Shown: one piece after another, positions 15,988 through 24,630 of the stretch
How the letters are laid out: each line of letters starts with the position of its first letter
How positions within the stretch are numbered: position 1 is the stretch's first letter
Assembly (NCBI GenBank): GCA_910588215.1
Contig: CAJUQJ010000007.1
Location: 62,001 to 126,000 of the forward strand
Direction: 5' to 3'
Length of the DNA stretch: 64,000 nt
Source: an uncultured Lachnospiraceae bacterium
Lineage (GTDB): Bacteria; Bacillota; Clostridia; Lachnospirales; Lachnospiraceae
The notes under the pieces: generated by a model
Database searches by the model: none
What the model was told of the DNA's origin: nothing
The model's input: only the letters and a program-made list of their open reading frames with translations
Program-made: the position numbers and the translations under genes

Positions 15988-17524
15988 AGTGAAAAGGTTT
16001 CTGGATAAATACCGAATGATAGACAGAGATGATCTGGTGGCTGTGGGCGTATCGGGCGGAGCCGATTCCGTATGCCTGCTGCATCTTCTGTGTCTGCTGC
16101 GGGAAGAGGCAGATTTCCGGATGCTGGTGGTGCATGTGGATCATGGAGTGCGGGCTGATTCGGCGGAAGATGCTTCGTACGTGGAGGCGCTCTGTGAAAA
16201 GCTGGGAGTTCCTTTTTATCTGCGGAAAGTAGACATGGACGGTTATGCGGCGGTGCATAAGCTTTCTTCCGAGGAGGCAGGGCGGGTGCTGCGTTATACG
16301 GCATTTGAAGAAGTGCTGAGGGAGCAGAGTAAGGAAGGCCAGTCCTGTAAGATTGCGGTGGCTCATAATTGCAATGACCGGGCAGAGACAATGTTGTTCC
16401 ATATGTTCCGGGGCAGCGGTATTAGAGGGCTTGCTTCGATCCGGCCGGTGAATGGAGCGGTGATCCGGCCGCTGTTGTGTCTGGAACGGAAGGAGATCGA
16501 GGAGTATCTTGCGTTAAACGGACTGCGTTACTGTCATGACAGTACCAATGAGGAAGACAGTTATACACGTAACCGTATACGGCATCATATCCTTCCTTAT
16601 GCAGAGAAGGAGATCTGTACCAGTGCGATAACGCATATGGGAGAACTGGCGGAGATCCTTTCAGAGACGGAATGTTATCTGGAAGGGCAGACGAGACGAC
16701 TGTATACGATTTATGTGAAAGAGAACACAGACGGTCAAGAGCATAATGCCGATAAACAGCCAGGTGAGACGGTAAGTTTGTGCATTGACAAGGGACTTCT
16801 GGTCGAGGATCCGGTCCTGTATAAGCGGGTACTGCTTACCTGCCTGGAACGTCTGACACCATACAGGAAAGATATTACCGGACGCCATATTGCCAGTCTG
16901 GTACAACTTTTGGAGAAAGACGGCAGTAAGGAGATACGACTTCCCTATGGGATCAGAGCATATAAAGAATATGACAGGTTGTATCTGGGCAGGGATACGA
17001 AGGAAACAGCGGAGCCTGTAAAGTCAGGAAAACCGGAAGGCGCAAGCGCAGTACACAGGATGACGAGCCGCGAAGTAGTTTCGGATTCGTGCCAGGTATA
17101 TGAAATAGTGCCACCTATGGAGATCCGACTGCCGGAAGAAGGAAGATTCAGCTTTCATTTGATTGAAAAAGGGGCCGGAATCTTACAAAAAGAGCAAAAT
17201 ATTCCACAAAATAGATATACGAAATGGTTCGATTATGATAAAATAACTACGTCTTTGTTACTTCGCAAGCGGCAGCCGGGAGATTATCTGACGATAGACG
17301 CTGCCATGCATACGAAGTCGGTCAAACAATACATGATCAATGAGAAAATTCCTAAAATGCGGCGGGACAGCATGCATTTGCTGGCTGACGGTTCCCATGT
17401 CCTGTGGATACCGGGTTATCGGATCAGCCAAAAGTACAAAGTGGAAGAAAATACGGAGCGTATTCTGGAAGTACGGCTCGAAGGAGGAAGCGATGGCGGA
17501 ACGAATCGAAGTGTTGTTGAGTGA
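15968..17524 (+). CDS. tilS: tRNA(Ile)-lysidine synthase
   Basis: 518 aa. The N-type ATP pyrophosphatase loop SGGADS is at residues 29-34, followed by VHVDHGVR and AHNCNDRAETMLFHMFRGSG, the usual TilS blocks, and a C-terminal TilS_C-like part (KRQPGDYL, PKMRRDSMHLLADG). The enzyme modifies C34 of the AUA-reading tRNA-Ile with lysine and is essential. It overlaps spoIIE by 20 bp and hpt by 32 bp, indicating coupled translation. Start taken as ATG 15968; a GTG one codon earlier is possible. Confidence 0.94.
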   Translation: MSTIYNKVKRFLDKYRMIDRDDLVAVGVSGGADSVCLLHLLCLLREEADFRMLVVHVDHGVRADSAEDASYVEALCEKLGVPFYLRKVDMDGYAAVHKLSSEEAGRVLRYTAFEEVLREQSKEGQSCKIAVAHNCNDRAETMLFHMFRGSGIRGLASIRPVNGAVIRPLLCLERKEIEEYLALNGLRYCHDSTNEEDSYTRNRIRHHILPYAEKEICTSAITHMGELAEILSETECYLEGQTRRLYTIYVKENTDGQEHNADKQPGETVSLCIDKGLLVEDPVLYKRVLLTCLERLTPYRKDITGRHIASLVQLLEKDGSKEIRLPYGIRAYKEYDRLYLGRDTKETAEPVKSGKPEGASAVHRMTSREVVSDSCQVYEIVPPMEIRLPEEGRFSFHLIEKGAGILQKEQNIPQNRYTKWFDYDKITTSLLLRKRQPGDYLTIDAAMHTKSVKQYMINEKIPKMRRDSMHLLADGSHVLWIPGYRISQKYKVEENTERILEVRLEGGSDGGTNRSVVE

Positions 17525-18017
17525 AGAGGAAGTGGATAAGAGGATCCAGGAGATCGGGGATCAGATTTCCAAAGATTATGCGGGGAAACAGGTACATTTG
17601 GTCTGCGTGCTCAAGGGCGGCAGCTTTTTTATGTGTGAGCTTGCCAAGAGGATCACGGTGCCGGTATCTTTGGATTTCATGTCAGTATCCAGCTACGGCG
17701 GGGATACGAAATCGAGCGGTGTAGTGAAGATCGTGAAGGATCTGGACGAGTCGCTGCTAAATAAGCATGTGCTGGTGGTGGAGGATATCGTGGACTCCGG
17801 AAGGACACTCAGCTATCTGTTGGAGATGCTGAAGGACAGAGGGCCGGTGGACGTGAAGTTGTGTACACTTTTGGACAAGCCGGAGAGAAGAGTGGTAGAT
17901 GTGAAAGTGGATTATACGGGATTCGAGATTCCCGATGAGTTTGTGGTAGGATATGGGTTGGATTACGATCAGAAATACCGGAATCTGCCTTATATCGGAA
18001 TCGTGAAATTTGATTGA
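17493..18017 (+). CDS. hpt: Hypoxanthine phosphoribosyltransferase
   Basis: 174 aa, full length. Landmarks: VCVLKGGSFFMCELAKRI near the N terminus, the flexible loop with SSYGGDTKSSG, and the PRPP-binding motif VVEDIVDSGRTL. It salvages hypoxanthine and guanine to IMP and GMP. AAGGAGG at 17481-17487 lies six bases before ATG 17493, inside the end of tilS. The tilS-hpt-ftsH arrangement is the one of Bacillus. Confidence 0.95.
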   Translation: MAERIEVLLSEEEVDKRIQEIGDQISKDYAGKQVHLVCVLKGGSFFMCELAKRITVPVSLDFMSVSSYGGDTKSSGVVKIVKDLDESLLNKHVLVVEDIVDSGRTLSYLLEMLKDRGPVDVKLCTLLDKPERRVVDVKVDYTGFEIPDEFVVGYGLDYDQKYRNLPYIGIVKFD

Positions 18018-18023
18018 TCATAG

Positions 18024-18049
18024 CGGACGTGTATGATCGCGTCCGTTTT
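18024..18049 (+). terminator. Short terminator or attenuator between hpt and ftsH
   Basis: CGGACG (18024-18029) pairs with CGTCCG (18040-18045), then TTTTA. It would reduce read-through into ftsH. Confidence 0.55.
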
Positions 18050-18087
18050 ATAATAAGAAAGAATATATTTTATGAAAGAGGTTTATT

Positions 18088-19941
18088 TTGAACAGGAATA
18101 ATAAGAGTTTCTACATGTATTTTGTGATCATCATGGGATTGCTGTTGTTTACCGTGTGGATCGGAACGATCAGAATCCAGGACAGCAGTTATACGAAAGG
18201 CGAATTTATCAGGCAGATGGAGAACAATGAGGTCGCCATTGTCAAGATCTGTCCTAACAAGAATACCGATGCCGGTGCGCTTGAAGTGACGCTGCATAGT
18301 GGTGAGGAGAGACGGTTGAACGTGACGAATATCTCCGAGGCAGAAGAGCTGGTGCGCAGCTATAAGCTGGATCCGGTGGTGGAGAGTGTGCCGGAGGAGA
18401 GCTGGTTTCTTAACAGTGTATTTCCGATCCTGATCGTGGTAGTGATCTGCGTCTTCTTTTTCGTGATGATGAATGCGCAGAATGCGGCCAGTGGCGGCGG
18501 CAACGGCAAGATGATGAATTTCGGCAGGAGCCGGGCCAAACTGACGCTGGGCGGTGAGAATAAGATCAAATTGGACGGCGTGGCAGGCCTGAAGGAAGAG
18601 AAGGAAGAACTGCAGGAGATCGTAGAGTTCCTGCGGGAGCCGGGCAAATTTACGAAGGTAGGGGCACGTATTCCCAAAGGCGTTCTGCTGGAAGGCGCGC
18701 CGGGTACGGGTAAGACGCTGCTTGCCAAGGCGATCGCGGGAGAGGCCAACGTACCATTCTTCAGCATTTCCGGTTCGGATTTCGTGGAGATGTTTGTCGG
18801 TGTAGGCGCTTCCCGTGTGCGTGATATGTTTGCGGAGGCGAAGCGGCATGCGCCCTGTATTATTTTTATCGATGAGATCGACGCCGTGGCGAGACGACGC
18901 GGTACCGGAATGGGCGGCGGCCATGACGAGCGTGAGCAGACACTGAATCAGCTGCTGGTGGAGATGGACGGTTTCGGCGTCAACGAAGGTATTATCGTGA
19001 TGGCGGCCACCAACCGTGTGGACATCCTGGATCCGGCGATCCTAAGGCCGGGACGTTTCGACCGTAAGATCACGGTGGCTGCGCCGGATGTGCGGGGCCG
19101 GGAAGATATTCTGAAAGTCCATGCCCAGAGCAAACCGCTGGGAGATGATGTGGATCTTACCCAGATCGCGCAGACGACGGCGGGCTTTACGGGGGCGGAT
19201 CTGGAGAATCTGCTCAATGAAGCGGCGATCAATGCGGCTATGGAGAAAAGGGTCTTTGTCAAGCAGGATGACATCAAGCGGGCCTTTGTCAAAGTGGGGA
19301 TCGGTGCGGAGAAGAAGAGCCGCATCATTTCCGATAAGGAGAAGCGGATCACGGCGTATCATGAGGCGGGACATGCGATCTTGTTCCACGTACTCCCTGA
19401 TGTGGGGCCGGTGTACACGGTATCCATCATTCCCACTGGTATCGGTGCGGCGGGCTATACCATGCCCCTTCCGGAAAAAGATGAGATGTTCCTGACCAAG
19501 GGCAAAATGCTTCAGGATATCATGGTTTCTCTGGGCGGACGTATCGCGGAGGAGATCATTTTTGACGATATCACGACAGGGGCATCCAGTGATATCAAGA
19601 AAGCTACCAAGGTAGCACGCAGAATGGTGACTCGTTACGGGATGTCGGATAATATTGGTGTGATCAATTATGACGATGACGATGATGAGGTGTTCATCGG
19701 CAGGGATCTGGCGCATGCCAAAGGTCACAGCGAGGTGGTCTCCGGGGAGATCGACCGTGAGGTGAAAGCGATCATCGATGACTGTTATGAGAAAGCGAAG
19801 GCTATGATCTTAGAGCAGGAGGATGTGCTGCATAGATGTGCCGAGCTGCTGCTGCAGAAGGAGAAGATCAACCGCGCTGAGTTTGAAGCGCTTTTTGATA
19901 CTATGTACCCGCAGCCGGAAGAGCCTGAAATGAAGCTGTAG
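18088..19941 (+). CDS. ftsH: ATP-dependent zinc metalloprotease FtsH
   Basis: 617 aa. Two membrane helices (about 10-28 and 112-132) enclose an external domain. The AAA module has Walker A GAPGTGKT (203-210), Walker B IIFIDEIDAVARRRG and the second region of homology ending RPGRFDRK. The protease zinc site is H425-E-A-G-H429. It degrades misfolded membrane proteins and short-lived regulators as a hexamer. Start is TTG at 18088 after AAGAGG; no in-frame ATG fits better. The tail has an acidic YDDDDDE stretch at about 530. Confidence 0.95.
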   Translation: MNRNNKSFYMYFVIIMGLLLFTVWIGTIRIQDSSYTKGEFIRQMENNEVAIVKICPNKNTDAGALEVTLHSGEERRLNVTNISEAEELVRSYKLDPVVESVPEESWFLNSVFPILIVVVICVFFFVMMNAQNAASGGGNGKMMNFGRSRAKLTLGGENKIKLDGVAGLKEEKEELQEIVEFLREPGKFTKVGARIPKGVLLEGAPGTGKTLLAKAIAGEANVPFFSISGSDFVEMFVGVGASRVRDMFAEAKRHAPCIIFIDEIDAVARRRGTGMGGGHDEREQTLNQLLVEMDGFGVNEGIIVMAATNRVDILDPAILRPGRFDRKITVAAPDVRGREDILKVHAQSKPLGDDVDLTQIAQTTAGFTGADLENLLNEAAINAAMEKRVFVKQDDIKRAFVKVGIGAEKKSRIISDKEKRITAYHEAGHAILFHVLPDVGPVYTVSIIPTGIGAAGYTMPLPEKDEMFLTKGKMLQDIMVSLGGRIAEEIIFDDITTGASSDIKKATKVARRMVTRYGMSDNIGVINYDDDDDEVFIGRDLAHAKGHSEVVSGEIDREVKAIIDDCYEKAKAMILEQEDVLHRCAELLLQKEKINRAEFEALFDTMYPQPEEPEMKL

Positions 19942-20141
19942 CAAGTGTCATTCGCTCCACAGGCAGGGAGGTTTACTCGCCGTGATGACCGGTCAAAGCA
20001 GTGCTGAGAACGGAAATAGAGAGGTTATAAGGCATAAAAGAGCCTGAAAACGCGGCAGTTTAGAAGTAAAGCAAATGGGGTTGTGCAATTTTCACAAAAA
20101 TGGATAGTCAAATTTGTAATATTTGTGAATCCTTAGTATTG

Positions 20142-20170
20142 TGGACAGGTACATGCTATGCTATTATACT
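20142..20170 (+). promoter_or_regulatory. Promoter of the candidate small RNA after ftsH
   Basis: TGGACA (20142-20147), 17-bp spacer, TATACT (20165-20170): one mismatch to consensus in each box. No open reading frame follows before the strong terminator at 20236. Confidence 0.7.
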
Positions 20171-20176
20171 ACTTGT

Positions 20177-20268
20177 AACCCCCCAATACATTATATAGTT
20201 TTTGCTATACCCCATAAGAAAGAAATACCTTCTCTAAAAAAGGCAGCGACCGAAAAGCTGCCTTTTTT
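20177..20268 (+). ncRNA. Candidate C-rich small RNA (about 92 nt)
   Basis: The predicted transcript starts about 7 nt after the -10 box and ends at the terminator. It has three unpaired C-rich runs, AACCCCCCAA, TACCCCAT and TACCTTCTC, each complementary to purine-rich ribosome binding sites such as GGGG/GGAGG. A small hairpin TATAG..CTATA lies between the first two. This resembles in style the UCCC-bearing RsaE/RoxS-type regulators of Firmicutes, but I see no sequence match to a named family. No start codon with a ribosome binding site occurs within it. Confidence 0.5.
20236..20268. terminator. Strong symmetrical terminator
   Basis: AAAAAAGGCAGC (20236-20247) and GCTGCCTTTTTT (20257-20268) are exactly complementary, so it can work on either strand. 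It separates the small-RNA unit from the GH13 gene. Confidence 0.9.
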
Positions 20269-20368
20269 ACTTTGCAGGAAATTGTTCCTGACTTAACTAA
20301 GTTGCAAAGCAGAACATGCAAACAGGCTTTGCCCGTTTTATTACCGGGAAACGCAGTTTGTTTTTTGC

Positions 20369-20397
20369 TTGAACATCTACCCTATATAGTATAAAAT
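20369..20397 (+). promoter_or_regulatory. Promoter of the GH13 gene
   Basis: TTGAAC (20369-20374), 17-bp spacer, TAAAAT (20392-20397), about 43 bp before the ATG. Confidence 0.7.
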
Positions 20398-20439
20398 AAT
20401 CTATATATTTATCGGACTTATTGTAGAAAGGCATAAAGC

Positions 20440-22569
20440 ATGGATATAAGCCAATTTCAGAGAGCAGAGAAGAATCAGCAGTATATAGCAGGCATGCGTC
20501 CGGTCATCAATAAAGAAGCGTTATTTTCAGACACTACGGAGGATTATGCATATCCGCCGGAGCCAAGCGCCTACGGGGAGGTCACGATTCGTTTTCGTTC
20601 GGCCAGAAATAATATTGACAGAGTGTTTTTCGTGTGTAAGGATGAGAAACACATTATGTTAAAGACGGAGACCGATAATTATTTTGACTATTATTCCTAT
20701 TCTGTACAGCTTGACAATGAGAAGCTGGTCTATTATTTTGAAATACGCGTAGGCAGGATCGACTGCTTCTATGACACGCGGGGCATCTGCAAAGACATTA
20801 ATGAGTATTACCATTTCCAGATCATTCCGGGATTCAAGACGCCGGAATGGGCGAAGGGGGCCGTATTTTATCAGATCTATGTGGATCGGTTCTACAACGG
20901 CGATCCTTCTAATGACGTACTGACGAATGAATATCAGTATATCGGAGATAAGACGGTCAGGGTGGAAGATTGGAATAAATATCCGGCGGCCATGGGTGTG
21001 AGAGAATTCTATGGCGGCGATCTGCAGGGTGTGCTGGATAAGATGGACTATCTACAGGACCTGGGCGTGGATGTGATCTATTTCAACCCGCTGTTCGTGT
21101 CGCCCTCCAATCATAAGTATGATATTCAGGATTATGACTATATCGATCCGCACGTAGGTAAGATCGTTCACGACGAGGGTGAGTTGTTGCAGCACGATCA
21201 GCATGAGAACCGGTTTGCCACCAGATATATCGACCGGGTGTCTAACAAGGAGAATCTGCAGGCCAGCAATGCTCTTTTTGCCGAGGTGGTGCGGGAAGCC
21301 CACAGAAGAGGCATGAAGGTGATTCTGGACGGGGTGTTCAACCACTGCGGGTCTTTTAACAAATGGATGGACAGGGAGCGCATTTATGAACATGCTTCCG
21401 GGTATGAGAAGGGCGCCTATGTGGCACAGGATAGTCCGTATCACACCTATTTCCAATTTCATGATAATCACAAATGGCCCTACAATGGCTCCTATGACGG
21501 TTGGTGGGGACATGACACGCTGCCCAAACTCAATTATGAGAATTCCCAGCAGTTGGAGGACTATATCCTCTATGTTGCCAGAAAGTGGATCTCCGATCCT
21601 TATCATGTAGATGGCTGGCGGCTGGATGTGGCGGCGGATCTGGGGCATACGCCGCAGTACAATCATTATTTCTGGAAAGAATTCCGTAAGGCGGTGAAGA
21701 TGGTGAACCCGGAGGCTATCGTGCTTGCGGAGCATTACGGAAGTCCGAAGGACTGGCTGCAGGGCGATGAGTGGGATACGGTGATGAACTACGATGCCTT
21801 TATGGAGCCGGTGACCTGGTTTTTGACCGGTATGCAGAAGCACAGCGACGACTACCGGGAGGATCTGCGGGGGAATGCCGACAGTTTCTGGGGTGCCATG
21901 ATGCATCACAGCGCCAGCTTTACGACGCCGTCCCTGCAGGTGGCGATGAATGAATTGTCCAACCATGACCATTCCCGCTTCCTGACCCGAACAAACAGGA
22001 AAGTGGGCAGGACGAATACCCTGGGGCCGGAAGCGGCGAATACGGGTGTGAATAAGGCGGTCATGCGGGAGGCTGTCGTGATCCAGATGACCTGGCCGGG
22101 AGCGCCTACCATCTATTACGGCGATGAGGCAGGTGTGTGCGGATTCACCGATCCGGACAACAGGCGTACTTATCCGTGGGGACATGAGGATCAGGAGCTG
22201 ATCGCGTTTCATAAAGAGATCATCCGCATTCACAAGCGATACAGAGAGTTCCTTACAGGTTCTATCAAGCAGATGGAAAGCGATTACAATGTGATCGGTT
22301 ACGGCAGGTTCACCAGAGAGGGGCAGTCGGTGATTCTGGTCAACAATAATGATCATGAGATCACGAAAGAACTGTTCGTGTGGTATCTGGGCGTTCCCAA
22401 GGAGTGCATGATCAAACAGCTGCTGCTGACCACTGCGGAGGGATTCACTACGGAAGAGAAAGAATATCCGGTGAGAGCCGGTAAAGTCTCCATAACACTT
22501 CCGCCCACATCCGCCATCATCCTGCGGTATGAGGATGAAGAGATCAGCAGTTTTATGGAATACAGATAA
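20440..22569 (+). CDS. GH13 alpha-glycosidase (neopullulanase/cyclomaltodextrinase-like)
   Basis: 709 aa. An N-terminal beta-sandwich (about 1-135) precedes a GH13 barrel beginning AVFYQIYVDRFYNGDP. Catalytic residues: nucleophile D396 in DGWRLDVA, acid/base E431 in LAEHYG and D510 in SNHDHSR; also DGVFNHCG. The long loop between residues 230 and 290 makes it longer than common neopullulanases (about 580 aa). No signal peptide, so it likely acts on maltodextrins or imported branched alpha-glucans in the cytoplasm. AGAAAGG stands before the ATG, and the gene has its own promoter and terminator. The exact specificity cannot be read from sequence. Confidence 0.88.
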   Translation: MDISQFQRAEKNQQYIAGMRPVINKEALFSDTTEDYAYPPEPSAYGEVTIRFRSARNNIDRVFFVCKDEKHIMLKTETDNYFDYYSYSVQLDNEKLVYYFEIRVGRIDCFYDTRGICKDINEYYHFQIIPGFKTPEWAKGAVFYQIYVDRFYNGDPSNDVLTNEYQYIGDKTVRVEDWNKYPAAMGVREFYGGDLQGVLDKMDYLQDLGVDVIYFNPLFVSPSNHKYDIQDYDYIDPHVGKIVHDEGELLQHDQHENRFATRYIDRVSNKENLQASNALFAEVVREAHRRGMKVILDGVFNHCGSFNKWMDRERIYEHASGYEKGAYVAQDSPYHTYFQFHDNHKWPYNGSYDGWWGHDTLPKLNYENSQQLEDYILYVARKWISDPYHVDGWRLDVAADLGHTPQYNHYFWKEFRKAVKMVNPEAIVLAEHYGSPKDWLQGDEWDTVMNYDAFMEPVTWFLTGMQKHSDDYREDLRGNADSFWGAMMHHSASFTTPSLQVAMNELSNHDHSRFLTRTNRKVGRTNTLGPEAANTGVNKAVMREAVVIQMTWPGAPTIYYGDEAGVCGFTDPDNRRTYPWGHEDQELIAFHKEIIRIHKRYREFLTGSIKQMESDYNVIGYGRFTREGQSVILVNNNDHEITKELFVWYLGVPKECMIKQLLLTTAEGFTTEEKEYPVRAGKVSITLPPTSAIILRYEDEEISSFMEYR

Positions 22570-22576
22570 TCCGATG

Positions 22577-22618
22577 AAAGACCGGAGGGATGCATGAATG
22601 TATCCTGCCGGTCTTTAT
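22577..22618 (+). terminator. Terminator of the GH13 gene
   Basis: AAAGACCGG (22577-22585) pairs with CCGGTCTTT (22608-22616); an inner GGGATGCAT/ATGTATCC stem extends it. Confidence 0.7.
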
Positions 22619-22709
22619 TCTCGCGAGCAACGAGCCAAGTGGCTGCTTGCAGACATTTGGCGACTGCCGCGAGGGTCAAATACCCCGCTGCTTGCAGAGG
22701 GGTATTTGA
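22615..22709 (+). repeat. GCGAGCAACGAGCC repeat family, copy 1
   Basis: ATTCTCGCGAGCAACGAGCC followed by AAGTGGCTGCTTGCAG recurs at 48817 and, more diverged, at 58012. This copy is the longest and ends with a perfect 11-bp hairpin, TCAAATACCCC (22676-22686) with GGGGTATTTGA (22699-22709). Confidence 0.65.
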
Positions 22710-22766
22710 TTATGAAATATAAGGATATTGCAACCGGAAAGATTTTGGCACATTTACAGTATATGC

Positions 22767-22795
22767 TTGACAGAATGATAAATGAAATGTATAAT
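22767..22795 (+). promoter_or_regulatory. Consensus sigma-A promoter of the BlaI/BlaR-like operon
   Basis: TTGACA (22767-22772), 17-bp spacer, TATAAT (22790-22795): both boxes match consensus fully. Such strength implies control by a repressor, and an operator lies at the expected start of transcription. Confidence 0.9.
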
Positions 22796-22800
22796 TTAAT

Positions 22801-22820
22801 CGTGTTACAAGTGTAACACG
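22801..22820. promoter_or_regulatory. BlaI/MecI-type operator
   Basis: A 9-bp perfect inverted repeat, CGTGTTACA and TGTAACACG, separated by AG. The core TACA-N2-TGTA is the known BlaI/MecI recognition pattern. It covers the predicted transcription start, so the repressor gene just downstream is very likely autoregulated. Confidence 0.85.
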
Positions 22821-22841
22821 GCTGAAGAGAGGAAGATGACA

Positions 22842-23225
22842 ATGCGCACAATAAGCTTTAAGATTTCTGATGCTGAACTTGAGGTAATGAGAATACTCTG
22901 GCGAGAGAAACAGGCTGTAACGTTTAGTGATATTCGTACAGAATTAAGTGATAAAATGAGTTGGGAGAAGTCTACGATTGCGACACTTTTAAGAAGGTTG
23001 CAGAAAAAAGGTGCTATTTCGATACAGGAAAAAGAAGTTCATTACTATATGCCGAATATAACCAAAGAAGAATATATCATGTTCAGGAAGAAAAGTTTGA
23101 TAGATAAATTTTTTGATGGTAGTGCTAAGAGTTTTGTTGCAGCTCTATGCCAGAATGGGGAACTCACAGAAGCGGATATTGATGAGCTAAAGAAATATTT
23201 CCGAATGGGGGACGAGAATAAATGA
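22842..23225 (+). CDS. BlaI/MecI/CopY-family transcriptional repressor
   Basis: 127 aa. Winged helix: ISDAELEVMRILWREKQAVTF, then EKSTIATLLRRLQKKGAI and YYMPNITKEEY, the usual BlaI series, with a short dimerisation tail (LIDKFFDGSAKSFVAAL). In the family the repressor is cleaved after the partner M56 membrane protein senses its signal. ATG 22842 lies nine bases after GAGAGG; ATG 22836 is an alternative. The stop overlaps the next start by 4 bp. The gene pair is visibly richer in A+T than its neighbours, suggesting acquisition. Confidence 0.92.
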   Translation: MRTISFKISDAELEVMRILWREKQAVTFSDIRTELSDKMSWEKSTIATLLRRLQKKGAISIQEKEVHYYMPNITKEEYIMFRKKSLIDKFFDGSAKSFVAALCQNGELTEADIDELKKYFRMGDENK

Positions 23226-24475
23226 GTGTTGTTGGAGAATTCTCTGTAGAGATGATCAAGGTAATTCTTTCGATGACATTTACTGGTAGTATAATTTCAC
23301 TTTTTCTATTTATTTTAAAACCGGTCATAAAAGATAAACTTCCTAAATCATTTCAATATTATATGTGGATTTCAGTAGTGATAGCTTTGATGCTGCCTAT
23401 ATCCAAGATCATTGTTATTCCTGTATCGGATAGTTCGGTAATGCCAATAAAGAACGAACAAATAATCTCGCAAATCACTCATTCGTCAGACACTGCAGTG
23501 AATTTATTTGTTTTCTGGCAAATAGGAATGATTTTAGTTCTTGGTTTTCATATATTATGTTATGTGCTATATGTACGAAGGCTGCGCAAACATAATATAA
23601 GTGCAGACCGGCAGGAAGCAGAGTTGCTGAATGACCTGTTAAAAGGAAAAGGTGCTTTGCAGTTATATAAAAACTTAATTTTGGAAACACCAATTCTAAT
23701 CGGTTTCTTCCGTCCTGCAGTTATTTTGCCTGATAAAAAATATGAAGATGTGCAACTTCGTAATATTTTGATGCATGAAATTACACATAGGAAAAAGCAG
23801 GACATTTTCGTAAAGTGGCTGTTGATTTTTGTCGGAGCAGTTCACTGGTTTAATCCAATGATTTATTTTGTACGTCGAGAGATGAATCAAGCTTGTGAAT
23901 TAGCGTGTGATGAATCTGTTATAAAACGCTTTGATATTAGTGAAATGCAACAATACGGAAACACTTTAATTGCAGTTGCGGCTGATTCAATAAGAAGGAC
24001 ACCCTTTTCGGTCACTATGTTTGAAGATAAAAAAATTTTGAAAGAAAGGTTAGCTGCTATTATGAAACATAAAAAGTATTCAAAAAGAACAGTTGTTACG
24101 GCAAGCATTATTCTGACTATTATTGTCTGCGGTATTTTGGGGTTTAGTACATTGAGCGGTGTAGGAAACGGACAAAAAAGTAGTAGTTATGCGGATAATT
24201 ATCTTTTGCCTTCGGATCAAAAGCGTATTAAAGAGATTGAACTAAAGAAATCTTTACGGGATTATTATAAAAACAAAATTACCGAAGCCTATGTATTTTT
24301 AAGTGATTCAGATGATGTGATCACGGATGCTTATATCACTGTTGTCGGCAAAGAGGAGAAACCCGATTCTGAAATGCAGAGAGGAATACAATCTCTTGCA
24401 TCTGAAGAACTTAAATTGGATGTTGAAAGTATTTACATTGATTATATAGATTTCGAGTCATTTACTTCAAACTAA
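23222..24475 (+). CDS. BlaR1-like M56 family membrane metallopeptidase, no penicillin-binding domain
   Basis: 417 aa. Four membrane segments (about 10-33, 40-60, 92-115, 290-312) surround an M56 domain. The zinc site is H185-E-I-T-H189, with ELACDE further on as the third-ligand region. The extracellular tail after the last helix is only about 100 residues. The family's beta-lactam-sensing transpeptidase domain would need about 250, so the signal is not a penicillin bound by that domain. It presumably cleaves or triggers removal of the BlaI-like repressor. No beta-lactamase or other target lies beside it. Confidence 0.87.
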   Translation: MSVVGEFSVEMIKVILSMTFTGSIISLFLFILKPVIKDKLPKSFQYYMWISVVIALMLPISKIIVIPVSDSSVMPIKNEQIISQITHSSDTAVNLFVFWQIGMILVLGFHILCYVLYVRRLRKHNISADRQEAELLNDLLKGKGALQLYKNLILETPILIGFFRPAVILPDKKYEDVQLRNILMHEITHRKKQDIFVKWLLIFVGAVHWFNPMIYFVRREMNQACELACDESVIKRFDISEMQQYGNTLIAVAADSIRRTPFSVTMFEDKKILKERLAAIMKHKKYSKRTVVTASIILTIIVCGILGFSTLSGVGNGQKSSSYADNYLLPSDQKRIKEIELKKSLRDYYKNKITEAYVFLSDSDDVITDAYITVVGKEEKPDSEMQRGIQSLASEELKLDVESIYIDYIDFESFTSN

Positions 24476-24503
24476 ATAGAATATGAGATAATGTATTGGA
24501 TAA

Positions 24504-24521
24504 TGACACAACTTTGACACA
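24504..24521. promoter_or_regulatory. Direct repeat TGACACA, 11-bp period, before the OmpR regulator gene
   Basis: TGACACA at 24504-24510 and again at 24515-24521. OmpR/PhoB-type regulators bind direct repeats of this spacing. Related TATGACRCAA repeats, 22 bp apart, lie after the operon at 27536 and 27558. Candidate autoregulatory site. Confidence 0.4.
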
Positions 24522-24630
24522 TCTATAGTATATACTGTTGCAAGTAAAATTTTGTAACAAGGGCAGTCATACGGCATATCGCTTCGGCTGTATGGTGCGG
24601 GTTTATTATATAGATGAGGAGTGGTTAGCA

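Noticed and set aside
21052..22356. 434-residue minus-strand frame opposite the GH13 gene
   Set aside because: Shadow of a gene with all GH13 catalytic motifs.
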